Origin: Rutidosis leptorrhynchoides
Taxonomy: Eukaryota; Streptophyta; Magnoliopsida; Asterales; Asteraceae
Direction: 5' to 3'
DNA length: 64,000 nucleotides
NCBI RefSeq assembly: GCF_046630445.1
Contig: NC_092333.1
Coordinates: 102,026,501-102,090,500, forward strand
Shown: positions 12,817 through 26,657 of the stretch, in pieces
Layout: the number at the start of each line of letters is the position of its first letter
Numbering within the stretch: the first letter of the stretch is position 1
Translations under genes and position numbers: made by a program
Notes under the pieces: model-generated
Databases searched by the model: none
What the model saw: only the letters and a program-made list of their open reading frames with translations
Told to the model about the DNA's origin: nothing

Positions 12817-13291
12817 TGTGACGACCCGGGAATTTCCGACTAAATTTAAACTTAATCTTGATATGATTTCGATACGATAAACAAAGTATGTAATGTTGTG
12901 TCTAGAAAATTTTGAAACAATGTTCATATATTCAATTGACTTTCGACTGTTTCCGATGATTCACGAACCATTGCTTGTAAATATGTGGATATATATAAAT
13001 ATGTGTATATATAAATATATGTATAATATATATAATAACATGAACATTAATAAACTATTATATACATTTATTGTTATAAATAAATATGTACAATAAAATA
13101 CATTGTAATAAAAACTATTATTTTATATGTATATATATTTTAATCATTTAATATATATTTATGTGAATAGTAAATTTTGTTATTTAAAACTGTTTATATA
13201 TATACATAGTGTATATTAAATATATTTAATTTTGAGCTTAAATGGTAAATGTCTGTAACTTTCGGTTGACGTTTAATTATTTTAAAATAGA

Positions 13292-13294
<3 letters not shown>

Positions 13295-13360
<66 letters not shown>
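13295..13360. repeat. (TA)n microsatellite in C 5' LTR
   Basis: About 33 TA units. The corresponding place in the 3' LTR (20839-20851) has only about six, so the tract changed after insertion. Confidence 0.95.
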
Positions 13361-13362
<2 letters not shown>

Positions 13363-13731
13363 AAGTTCTAAAATAAATGTTATTTCAAAATTTGATTAAA
13401 AAGACAATAGTTTTGATAAATATTTTTTTTACCATTTCAATCTAAGTTTTGTACTCCGTACATATAAATTGGAACAGAAAATAAATATTTTTCGAACCTT
13501 TTTGATCAGGTTTCAAACAGGTAATGAGTGAAATAATTAAATATGTTTAATCAAAAAAATTGGGATTTTTAGGAACACTTTTATATGTTAACTGTTTAGC
13601 AATGAACACAATATAATACTCCGTGAATTAGATATTATTATTAAAGAAACCATTATTTTTTTTATCATTAATAATATTATTATCATTTTTTTATGATTTT
13701 TGTATCATTATTACTTATTATTATTATGGAT

Positions 13732-13752
13732 ATAATGATGATGATGATGATG

Positions 13753-13825
<73 letters not shown>
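13732..13825. repeat. Triplet microsatellite (ATG)n(ATT)n in C 5' LTR
   Basis: A few ATG units followed by about 24 ATT units. The 3' LTR copy (21224-21354) is longer. It produces spurious Asn-, Tyr- and Ile-run ORFs. Confidence 0.95.
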
Positions 13826-13827
<2 letters not shown>

Positions 13828-14920
13828 ATATTTATTAATTATTAATATTAATCTAAAAAAAAAGTCAAGAACTAGTACCATTCCGTTACCCATTTCAATC
13901 CAACTTTTTCAAATTTTGTTTTCTGTCTGTAATCTGTTAGATGTCCATTTCACAACTCAATTAGGATCAATGCAATCACTCTATAAAAGAATTATTCTGC
14001 AATTCATTAAGTAAAACATAAAAAAATCACAAAATAAGCTCGACACTCTGTACATTCATCTTTTTCACCATATTTTGATTTCAAATGAATTTCCAAAATG
14101 TAATAATGCAGTCTTGTTAGGAATCGTCTATCTAAACTATCTGTAAGTTTTCAATCTTCAATTCTTTCTATCAATTTCTAATTTGAGAGTCAAAGTTTTA
14201 GTTTTCAAAGTCAACTAAGTGTTCTTGAATCAAATTCGAGTTTGTTTTGATATCTCCAGTTAATTTGATAATCCATAAAGTTTATAGGAATGATTTGCAA
14301 CACAATTCATGTTGTAATCATAACCTATAACACTCTTAATCTAAAAATCAATTTTTGAGTTCTTGAGTTCTTCACAGTAATATACACTAACGTAAATTGG
14401 AAATAAATTTTGAAAACTAAAAATGCAGAGTTGTTAGGAATCATTTACTTAAACTTCCTGCAAAATCTCAAGTTCCAATTCTTAATAACGAATTCGAATT
14501 TGCGAGTCAAAGTTAAATTGTCAAAAGTCAACTGTTTTGTTCTTGAAGAAATTAGAGCTTGTTTTGATGTTTTAAGTTCAATTGACGATTTCAATAGTTT
14601 TTAGGAATGATTTGAAACATGTTTCATGTTGTAAAGATTGTCCAAAACGAACTCAAAATTGAAAACAAAATTTTTTTTTTCTAGCTACGGGCAAGCAGTA
14701 GGATTTTTTTTTGTTTTTTTTTTTCTCATTTTTTTAATATCATGAACACATTTTTATTTTTTGTTTCATGTTTGTTTAGAAGTCCTAAAACCATTTTGAT
14801 GATTGACTATTAAGAATGAAGTTGTTTGATTATTTAGATTTTGGTGAAGAAGATGAAGTGGGTTGAAACATGTAATAAATAAGTATTTGGGTTTGTATTA
14901 TAAATCAGAAAAACTGAAAT

Positions 14921-14985
14921 GGAGGAATGGTTAAGGGTGTTAATGAGTGAGCGAGAGGTCTCGGGTTCGAGCCCGGCTTGGTGCA
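14921..14985 (+). other. tRNA-like segment with Pol III boxes in C 5' LTR
   Basis: A box-A-like TGGTTAAGGG (from 14928) is followed 36 bases later by GGTTCGAGCCC (14964-14974), a near-perfect box B. No anticodon arm can be folded, so it is not a tRNA gene. It is probably a relic of a tRNA-derived SINE trapped in the LTR. The 3' LTR copy (22443-22508) has box B GGTTCGAGTCC, which fits the consensus exactly. Confidence 0.55.
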
Positions 14986-16201
14986 ATCTTTTTAAAACTG
15001 ACTCCTAAGGTAGTTTTATACTTTTAAAAATTATTATTATTATTAATATTATTATTATTATCCTTAGTCAGGTATTTCTACAATTATTAATTTTGCAAAA
15101 CAAAAGATATATATATAAATATATTATTATATAAAATATACTAATATTATATAAAATTATGTTTCAACTAATATTATTGATATAACATTAATTAAATATC
15201 AAATAAGTATCATAATATATTATAAGAATAATTAATACATAACAAATATATAAACTTAATTGATTTATACTATAATGTGTTAATACTTGATATAGGTTCA
15301 TGAATCCGAGGCCAACCATGCATTGTTCAATGTCGTCATATGTATTTTTACTACAAAATACAGTATTGTGAGTTTCATTTACCTTTTTAGCCTTTATATT
15401 TTTGGGCTGAGAATACATGCGCAACTTTTATAACTGTTTTACGAAATAGACACAAGTAATCGAAATTATGTTCTATGGTTGAATGATCGAAACTGAATAT
15501 GCCCCTTTTTATTAAGTCTGGTAATCTAAGAATTAGGGAACAGACACCCTAATTGACGCGAACTCTAAAGATAGATCTATCGGGCCCAACAAGCCCCATC
15601 CAAAGTACCGGATGCTTTAGTACTTCGAAATTTATATCATGTCCGAAGGAGGATCGCAGAATGATGGGGATATTCTAATATGTATATTGTGAATGTCGGT
15701 TACCAGGTGTTCAATCCATATGAATGATATTTTTGTCTCTATGCATGGGACGTATGTTTATGAGAAATGGAAATATGAAATCTTGTGGTCTATTAAAATT
15801 ATGGAATAATTATTTATGTTAAACTAATGAACTCACCAACCTTTTGGTTGACACTTTAAAGCATGTTTATTCTCAGGTACGAAAGAAATCTTCCGCTGTG
15901 TATTTGCTCATTTTATAGATATTACTTGGAGTCATTCATGGCATATTTCAAAAGATGTTGCATTCGAGTCGTCGAGTTCATCAAGATTATTATCAAGTCA
16001 ATTATAGTTGGATATATTATGAAATGGTATGCAAGCCTGTCAACTTTCAATGAAATGAAAGTTTGCCTTTTCAAAAACGAATGCAACGTTTGTAAAATGT
16101 ATCATATAGAGGTCAAGTACCTCGCGATGTAATCAATTGTTGTGAATCGTTTATAATCGATATGGACTTCGTCTGGATGGATTAGGACGGGGTGATAAAG
16201 T

Positions 16202-16213
16202 TGGTATCAGAGC
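16202..16213 (+). promoter_or_regulatory. Element C primer-binding site (initiator-Met type)
   Basis: TGGTATCAGAGC, two bases after the LTR end. The leader that follows (cattagtgtgtctaac, gatgcattagtgagtctgga) is shared with B and E. Confidence 0.9.
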
Positions 16214-16584
16214 GGTGGTCTTAGCGAACCAGGTCTGCATTAGTGTGTCTAACTGATAAGTCGTTAGGATGCATTAGTGAGTCTGGACTTTGACCGTGTC
16301 TGCATGTCAAAAGTTTTGCTTATCATTTAGTGTCGAAAATTATTTGCTTATCATCCTTAAAGTCTAGACACGTCTTACTGCCTCTATTGCATAGACAGTG
16401 TATAGATAAGTTCATATCTTAGCGTATATGTTATTGTTACCTTTGCCTGACAGCTTCCGTAGATTCCTCCATAATTTATGGGATTTTAGTATTATATATG
16501 CATATGTAAATTATGTATTGCAGGGTACTAATCTACATCCTATAATCTATTTCTTATCGAAAATCCTTCATCTGATCGTACGAG

Positions 16585-17084
16585 ATGAATTCCTCAAGCA
16601 GTTCGAATTCCTCGGATTCCGATGGCTATTCCGATATGGAGTTTCACCTATCAGCGTCACCGGAATGAATCAATCAATCAGTCATCCCCAATTCATCTGA
16701 TGGGTTCGTAGTCGACTTAATCAATGGAGATGCGAAGAAGGCGATCCCTTCCATCAAATGAATTCACCTATTGACAATGAACCTGAAGCGTTTACCGGCG
16801 AACCTATTCGAGACACCATTTTCTCTCTCACTTCCAGAGTGTCTCATCACGATCATATACTATCTCAGATTCTAAACCTCATTCATCTGCTCATTCGAAC
16901 CGACAATCATCTTAGTATAATAGAAGAAGTCAACGAGCTTCACGCCCGAGTTGTAGCCTTGGAAAAGATAGTGCAAAATTTACCAGCTTCAGCAACATCA
17001 CCGGCATCAACAGTACCATCAATAACAGTACCAGTACCATCAACAATCCATGCCTCAACATCTCACTCTGTACCTCATGTATAA
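16585..17084 (+). pseudogene. Element C conserved ORF (function unknown)
   Basis: Homologue of the split ORF in B. A Ser-rich start at 16585 (NSSSSSNSSDSDGYSDMEFH) leaves phase near 16650, compared with B. The following frame holds SVTGMNQSISH, one TGA at 16698-16700, RLNQWRCEEGDPFH, and then an open 108-codon stretch from 16758 with EAFTGEPIRDTIFSLTSRV, a short helical segment (EEVNELHARVVALEKIV) likely to form a coiled coil, and a Pro/Ser/Thr-rich tail. B has the matching EALTGEPVRNTIFSLLSRI. The amino-acid words are conserved while bases differ. Family not recognised; a structural RNA-binding or Gag-like role is only a guess. Confidence 0.6.
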
Positions 17085-17323
17085 TCATCATTCTACGTAT
17101 CGTTCTACATCATTTATCTTCGTTCGACATGGCGATTATGTAATCTCTAATGTTTTAGAGATTATATATTCTTGTTCCAACGGTAAATCAAATGAGTTTA
17201 ATATCATATTGACTCATTAAATCCATGGTTACATCTGAAGAAAATATATATGTATATATTTTTTCATAAAGATTGTAATTAAAAATTCTTGTGTACAAAC
17301 TGTTAATGGTGAAAATATTTTAA

Positions 17324-17340
17324 CGGGTAGGTAATACCCG
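17324..17340 (+). promoter_or_regulatory. Leader hairpin CGGGTA-loop-TACCCG (C)
   Basis: CGGGTAGGTAATACCCG forms a 6-bp GC-rich stem. Its left half repeats the primer-tract word aacgggtaggta found directly before the 3' LTR (20359). The same hairpin stands in B (35930-35946) and, with a 7-bp stem, in E (60764-60780) just before gag. Confidence 0.65.
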
Positions 17341-17773
17341 AGGAGTATTTAGATTTCACATTAATAAGTTACACTGTACATTCTTCGAATATAATTCAAC
17401 AGTCGTTTACTATCCTACTTACGTCCACCGATATACAAATCCGTTCACCACAGAATAACCATATTCATCCAATTTCATATTTGGATTTTGATTTATCAAA
17501 AATCAAGTGGCATAATGAAGGAAACATTTGACAAAATAAAATTTGTTAGAAACAAACAAATTAACTATGAGAAATTTTGTTAAGAATCCACGCTAACTGT
17601 TCCTAACTAATTGTTCCCAGCTAACTGATTACACTTTATTTATCGCAATTTAATTATCGCAATTTACATTCTCGCAATTTTATTTATCGTCATTTAATTT
17701 CTGTTATTTACTTTACGCACTTTATTTATCATCATTTAATTTCTGTTATTTATTTTTACGTACTTTAAATATC

Positions 17774-18060
17774 GGGACACGTATACAAGGTTTTGACATA
17801 TCATATCGACCCATCTATATATATTATTTGGAATAACCATAGACACTCTATATGCAGTAATGCGGGAGTTAGCTATACAGGGTTGAGGTTGATTCTATAA
17901 TAATATATATACTTTGAGTTGTGATCGAGTCTGAGACGTATACGGGTCACGACACGTATTAATTAATTCGAATATTATATAGTAAACTATATATGAATTA
18001 TTATTTGTACACTGCTAACTGTGGACTATCAACATTGGACAATTAAAATGAATTAAAATA
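17774..18060 (+). repeat. E-type LTR fragment embedded in element C
   Basis: Shares long words in order with E's LTR: accatagacactctatatg, gagttagctatacagggttg, aggttgattc, gagttgtgatc, aactgtgga. No TSD or primer site is visible at its ends, so it probably arrived by template switching rather than insertion. Confidence 0.7.
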
Positions 18061-18330
18061 TTGATTATAACATATGAAACTAAACATTTCTTCAAGTTTG
18101 CCACTTAGTCTCATCTTAAACCTCATTTGTATCTTGACGATTACAGTCTGCGTTCAAACCTTTCATGATTCTTGAAAACACCTTAATCGAGAGGATGAAC
18201 CAACCACACTTCATCTACGGAAGAAAAGATTTATGCATATAGTTATGCACCTAAGAAACTCTCGGCAATTGAGTAAAATTTTAACACGTAGCCGCGTCAG
18301 ATCCTTTGGCATTTATTAGCAAAAATAACT

Positions 18331-18516
18331 TTGCGATCCCTTTTCAAAGTAGCCAATTTTGTCACAGCTCCAGCAGGTCAACTTCGACTTTTCATTCGAA
18401 GTAACCTTAATATAAATCCTGATATATACAATTACCCTTTTGATACCGGAGAATTCTTTTATATTCCACCATATTACCAGCAGACGTACCAGCAACCTTG
18501 TTGCTTCTTAGCTTAA
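18331..18516 (+). pseudogene. Short conserved reading frame in C internal region
   Basis: 61 codons with SLFKVANFVTAP, QLRLFIRS and FYIPPYYQQTYQQ. Element B keeps SLFKIANFITAP, QLRLFIRS and TFYIPPH at the corresponding place (36440-36628). Homology at both DNA and peptide level is plain, but no family is recognised and the ORF has no convincing start. It may be the relic of an exon or protein captured by the common ancestor. Confidence 0.4.
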
Positions 18517-18810
18517 ATCTCTCTGACAAATCATTATATTTATTCATTGAAACCCTATCATATACTCATCCGCATCTTGTAACGAGAACTGCCATACCAA
18601 TTACCGGGAATCAGCAATCAGTACTTTGAAAACTCACAGCATATCTACATCAACAGTTATATGTATGACATTTATCTCTTAGAATTATGATCTCTCATTC
18701 TGAAATTCTGAAAAGCACTCAGTCACAAATCAATACTCTGATTGTTGAAAAAAGCTGAATGAAGCAGCAGAAACCATAGATAACCATAAACGCCCTTAAT
18801 CATCGGAAGT

Positions 18811-19080
18811 TTGATGATAAAGAATAGTATGTTGAAAAAGCTCAGAAAAGTTAGAACTGGAAAACTGATTGAGCAAACTACGAAGGAGTCTTTGAACAAA
18901 TCACAAGAACTAAGCTTGTACATTAAGAATCCTGATGATTCTTTTTCTGATGAAATCTTTAGCGAATACCTTGCTTTTGACTCCAAACTCTTACGGATAA
19001 ATTTTCTTCACCACCCTTCGATATTAGAAATTCCAAGATATCATCGTATCTTTCATTATAAATATCCTCTATATTTCTGA
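18811..19080 (+). pseudogene. Second short conserved reading frame in C internal region
   Basis: 89 codons, Lys-rich at the start (MMIKNSMLKKLRKVR), ending YHRIFHYKYPLYF. Element B retains YHRIFHYKYPSYF (about 37158-37199) and a similar beginning (MMIKN at about 36929), but its middle is broken by stops. It is probably a decayed coding relic shared by both elements; the function is unknown and no domain is visible. Confidence 0.4.
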
Positions 19081-19225
19081 AGATATTTTCATAACTATTC
19101 TAATCTGAAATCATTAATCTCTTCGTGCTATCAGTGTTACATCATATAGAAACTGTTAGTTTCTATATTCTGTAAACTTTTGAGCTTAAAATATGAATGT
19201 TATTGAAGTAATGTTCGGAACCGAA

Positions 19226-19286
19226 GCATGAGTTATTATAATATAATGACACTTGATCAACGTGATTATATTACAATAAGTCATGC
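19226..19286 (+). ncRNA. 61-nt hairpin in element C RNA
   Basis: Arms gcatgagttattataatata... and ...attatattacaataagtcatgc pair over 22 positions with two mismatches around a loop of about 17 nt. The same structure occurs in B (37350-37410) and D (28396-28454), where the arm sequences differ but pairing is kept. The 17-mer caacgtgattatattac is identical in all three. Likely a cis-acting RNA signal; I do not claim an independent RNA gene. Confidence 0.5.
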
Positions 19287-20323
19287 TGAGTTTCTAAATG
19301 GAACATGATGATTCACAGATCATAACGTCATCATGTGCCATGTTACACGACTCTTACGTTCTGTCTAATCTATAAACATATTAAGAACATATTTTTCGTG
19401 ATAGTCCTATCTTTTCTTGAATTCTGGTAATTTAACAAATCAAATTGTGCTATTACCGTTTCTTTCTTAGGACACTAACAATGTTCATTCTGAAACTTAT
19501 ATCTGCGAATTCTGGACCATTACCAGAGATGCACAATCGCAAGAAGACGAAGAAACAAAGGGACAAAGCTCCGAAATATAAATTGGAGTATAAATCGCAG
19601 CAAATAAGGGGGAAGTATTAACTGTGGATGACAGTGATTATAGGAGACAGGAATAGGGACATTGAAATATAAGGAAGAATATAAAGCCCAACAACAACAC
19701 TGAAATTACAAACTGTGGATATCAGTGCGTATAGCAATATAAAGACACGGGAGGATTATAAATACGATAATCCCTAGAGCATAGTAGAAATAAACAGATT
19801 CATTCTGTGGAAGTTGGAAAAGGAGAATGATTGTTACGACAGTCAGGATAAGGACAAGGATTAGAATTGGATTAAGCATTTTCACAATCTTCTGGATTTG
19901 GGAATTGAGTATAGAAGTGGTAAAAACTAATGGAACGGAACAGGTAAATTTATAATGGAAATATCAGATGTAGTAATCGGGACAAATCGTCGCATTTAAT
20001 TATAGAGATCTTAATTTCCTTATTCGCCAAATAATCAAATCTTTTAGATTTCGAAGATTTTCTTTATATCCCTTAAATTCTGGAATTTAATCAAGACGAC
20101 GTCAAAAGTTAAGACAAACTTTATTTTCTAAATTCAACCCTGACTCTGTCAAAAGTTAAGATGAATCTTTACTTTCCTATTTCACTCTTTGGTGATAGCT
20201 TCATTCGTGCTCTTCGAATAATCGAATTATTTTATCTGTATTATGCAATAATGATAAAACTCTATTTATCAGCTCATATTCGTCAGGAAAACATATTTAT
20301 CGTTAGCCATGACGACCTCACTC

Positions 20324-20359
20324 AAATTTCGGGACGAAATTTCTTTAACGGGTAGGTAC
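20324..20359 (+). promoter_or_regulatory. Element C 3' palindrome and primer tract
   Basis: The near-perfect palindrome aaatttcgggacgaaattt (20324-20342) is followed by ctttaacgggtaggtac, which abuts the 3' LTR. The same arrangement stands before the 3' LTRs of B and D. The purine-rich gggtaggta presumably primes plus-strand synthesis. Confidence 0.75.
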
Positions 20360-23731
<3,372 letters not shown>

Positions 23732-23736
23732 GGTTC

Positions 23737-24421
23737 GTAGTCTACTTAATCATTGGAGATAAGAAGAAGGTGATCCCTTCCATCCACCACATTGCCCTCT
23801 TGGTGAAGAACATGAGGCACTTACCGGCGAACCCGTTCGTAACACCATTTTCTCTCTCCTTTCCAGGATATGCCGCAACGAGTATAATATTACTAATATT
23901 ATTGAGGCTATCCGACCTTTACTCCGTATCATGCATGGTGAATTATTTAGTAAAAAAAAAAATTACTGTCATGAAAAGCAAAACTTCATTAGCAAGTGCA
24001 TCCTACATCATTTCATTCCCTTTCTAAAACTCTTGACCTCTCTTTTTATTCAAGAAACTTTAAACATCTTCTTTCACAATACAAAACAAAACAAATTCTC
24101 ATCATCTATACTCACATCAAACCACTACCAGCACCAGCACCAGCATTACCAACAACATCACAAGCCTCAACATCGCAAGCCGCATTACGAGCATCAACAT
24201 CATAAGCACCGCAGGCACTGAGGGATACCAACAATAATGAGTGATGAAGTATTAATTCATTATTTCATTTACGTTGAAGAAATATTCCGCGGCGATTATG
24301 TAATCTCTAAACTTTTAGGGATTATTCATTTCTAGTTCCAACCGTAAACCAAATGAGATTAATATAATATTAACTCATTAAATCCATATTACATCTGAAG
24401 AAAATATACATACATATATTT
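23737..24421 (+). pseudogene. Element B conserved ORF, 3' part, and following DNA
   Basis: Continuation of the ORF begun at 12687. The frame resumes in phase (RSLLNHWR), has one TAA, then EEGDPFH, EALTGEPVRNTIFSLLSRI and NIIEAIRPLLRI, after which it is lost. A downstream stretch in another frame keeps the Pro/Ala/Ser/Thr tail (PAPAPALPTTSQASTSQAAL, to about 24205) that parallels C's tail. An A-rich run (23949-23960) is probably where phase was broken. From about 24240 to 24421 the DNA is noncoding and aligns with C 17110-17270. D is inserted at its end. Confidence 0.55.
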
Positions 24422-25788
24422 TGTAATGACCCTACTTTTTCCGTTATCTTTTACCGTTAATTATTTAACGACCGTTAACTGTTATTCGTGCCACGTCATT
24501 TCTATGATATATATTATTATTTTTGTAATAATATATTAATTATTATGTGTTATATGAATATTTGTATTCATATTTTAAGTTGTACGTTTCTACGTGTCGT
24601 GGATTTCTATCCGGCGAATCTTTTCGGTTTTCAAACCAACGGTCAAGATTTTAGGATTTTTAAGTCCAAATTATTTTAAATATGATATTTTGATGTCATA
24701 TGAATATATATAGTGTTTATATATTTTATTTGTCGTGTACGCGTTATCTCTCTGAATATTTAATCGCGTAGCGGTGTTTTCGCGCTTCGGGCTTCGTTCG
24801 GGCACTAGGTCCACAAGAATTCTTCCATTTATCAAATTGGCCCACTAAGGGGCCCACCCTACCCCTCTTTTGGCCGAAAATCCCACATAGGGGGTGGTTT
24901 AGCTCATTTCACAAATTACTTTCATGTTTTACTACTTGTTTCTTTTTTTGACCTAGCCTTTCTCATTTACACTTTTATTTTTCTCCCTTCCTCTCTTTTT
25001 CTCCATTGAGCCGTCTCCAACCTCCACCATGTTCATCATCATCTTCAATCAAAACAAGCTTGGATCAAGGGGCTTTTAGTATAATTGGATTCATCTCTTC
25101 GATCTCTACGCGACTACATCATTTGATTCTTGATTAGGGTATAAACCCTAACCCTAGATTTTTAATTTTTCTTTATTTTTCTGTATTTTGATTATATTTT
25201 AATAGTATGATGATTACTTGTTGTTGTAATGGTGTTTGTATGCATAGAATTACTCATAAACACATGTTTTCGGTTTGATAAAATTGGGACAACAGCTACT
25301 TTGTGTACTTCTGATACTGTGATAGATATAAAAGTTAAAATAAAGTATCTAGATGAGTTCCTCTCATCAAGACATTAATTTTAGACTCCGGATTCATGTC
25401 TTTCGATTCCCGGAGCCCTAGATATGATCAAAGTGATATTTTGTTAAGATTGAAATGTGATTTTAGTATGAACCAGGTTTGGTCCGACTTTGTGACCATA
25501 TTTGGTGACTTTAGGGTGTGTTAGTGTGTTAGTATTAATAATGGGAAGAACTTTCATGTTCGGGTCATCTAAATCCGAGCCACGAATCACCCGTTACGTT
25601 TAAAACACAATTTTGATTGAATTAAAGTTTCAAGTGGTGTCATGGCTGATCACCACTATTTGTGGACTGTTCTTGGTGTGTTCTTGAGTGTAGCAAAGTT
25701 TTGGGTGGTTTGATTAGGCGGAGATATATGTAAGGCTCGCCGAAAACCGACACCCGGGGCTCAGGATACGACCCGATGAACTTTTGAT

Positions 25789-26400
25789 TTAAAACTTGTG
25801 ATTAATTATTAAACTTATGATAAAAATAATGGATTTCATTATCATTTAATTACTTATGATATAAAAAGTAATTATTATAATTTAAGACTTATGATATATA
25901 TTTATTATATCATTTAATTATTACTTATGATTTAATTAACATTTTAATTAAACTTATGATTAATAATACTTTTATTATTAATGGAAAATACTTATGATAA
26001 GTATTAAACTTATATTATGGGATTATTATAATAAGACTTATAATAAGGATTAATTAATTATTTAATTATTATAAGGCTTAGTTATTATTTAATTATTATT
26101 TAATTATTAAATACTTATGATTTAATAATTATAATTAGAAACTTATGATATGATTAATAATTCATTATTAATTAATAATACTTATGATATGATTTAAAAT
26201 TTATTATTAATTAATAATACTTATATTATGACTAATATTTAATTAATTAATTAAATACTTATGTTATATTAATTATATCATTTAAACTTATATTAACTTT
26301 AATAATTCATTTTAATTTAATTAAACTTATGTTATGACATAATTGGACATATTTAACTTTAATAAACATTATAACTTACATTATTATTACAACTTACACT
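25789..26400 (+). repeat. AT-rich tract with recurrent acttatgat words (D LTR)
   Basis: More than fifteen copies of acttatgat or variants such as acttatatt, separated by ATTA-rich spacers with no fixed period. Present in both D LTRs. Confidence 0.7.
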
Positions 26401-26412
26401 TTTAATATTAAC

Positions 26413-26492
26413 GTTGACCATGTTTGACCAAGGTTGACTTTTGAGTTGACTTTCGGTTGACTTTGACTTTCAGTTGACTTTTGTTGACTTTC
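26413..26492 (+). promoter_or_regulatory. W-box cluster in D 5' LTR
   Basis: Eight TTGACC/TTGACT cores, all in the same orientation, within about 75 bp. TTGAC(C/T) is the W-box bound by WRKY factors, so stress- or pathogen-responsive control is a reasonable inference. The array is intact in the 3' LTR (34582-34661). Confidence 0.5.
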
Positions 26493-26540
26493 TAATTAAG
26501 AAAACTTTCCTAACTTATAAACTTTTCTAAAATAGCAACT

Positions 26541-26657
26541 TTCTAAATTTGGAAACTTTCCAAAAATAGAAACTTTCCAAAAATAGAAACTTTCCAAAAA
26601 TAGAAACTTTCCAAAAATGGAAACCTGCTAAAAATAGAAACTTTCTAAAAATAGAAA
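26541..26657 (+). repeat. 17-bp tandem repeat (aaaaatagaaactttcc)
   Basis: About six imperfect units. The 3' LTR (about 34711-34809) has one unit fewer. Confidence 0.85.

Larger units (their letters stand above)
12817..16199 (+). repeat. Element C 5' LTR
   Basis: Starts tgtgacgacccgg and ends with gataaa rather than CA. TATA box at 13982-13988 (tataaaa). Contains a long (TA)n (13295-13360), an ATG/ATT triplet tract (13732-13825), a tRNA-like Pol III box pair (14928-14974) and GATAGATCTATC at 15570-15581. Confidence 0.92.
17345..20323 (+). other. Element C internal noncoding region, mosaic
   Basis: About 3 kb occupying the place of gag-pol. The part 17640-17770 repeats 'tttatttatcg' words like element A's LTR. 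The part 17774-18060 matches the E-type LTR (57690-57965). Both are absent at the matching place in B, so they were gained by C. Elsewhere the region aligns with B (35947-38311). Two short relic ORFs and a long hairpin are listed separately; otherwise no gene. Confidence 0.6.

Noticed and set aside
13711..13893. Poly-Asn frame on the minus strand, and poly-Asn/Tyr/Ile frames at 21172-21427
   Set aside because: Translations of the ATT/ATG triplet microsatellite inside the C LTRs; no protein meaning.
14921..14985. Functional tRNA gene
   Set aside because: Has box A and box B but no anticodon arm or acceptor stem pairing.
15863..16132. 89-codon frame present in two nearly identical copies (also 23395-23664)
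   Set aside because: Both copies are the same place in the two C LTRs; duplication is explained by the LTR pair and there is no known domain.
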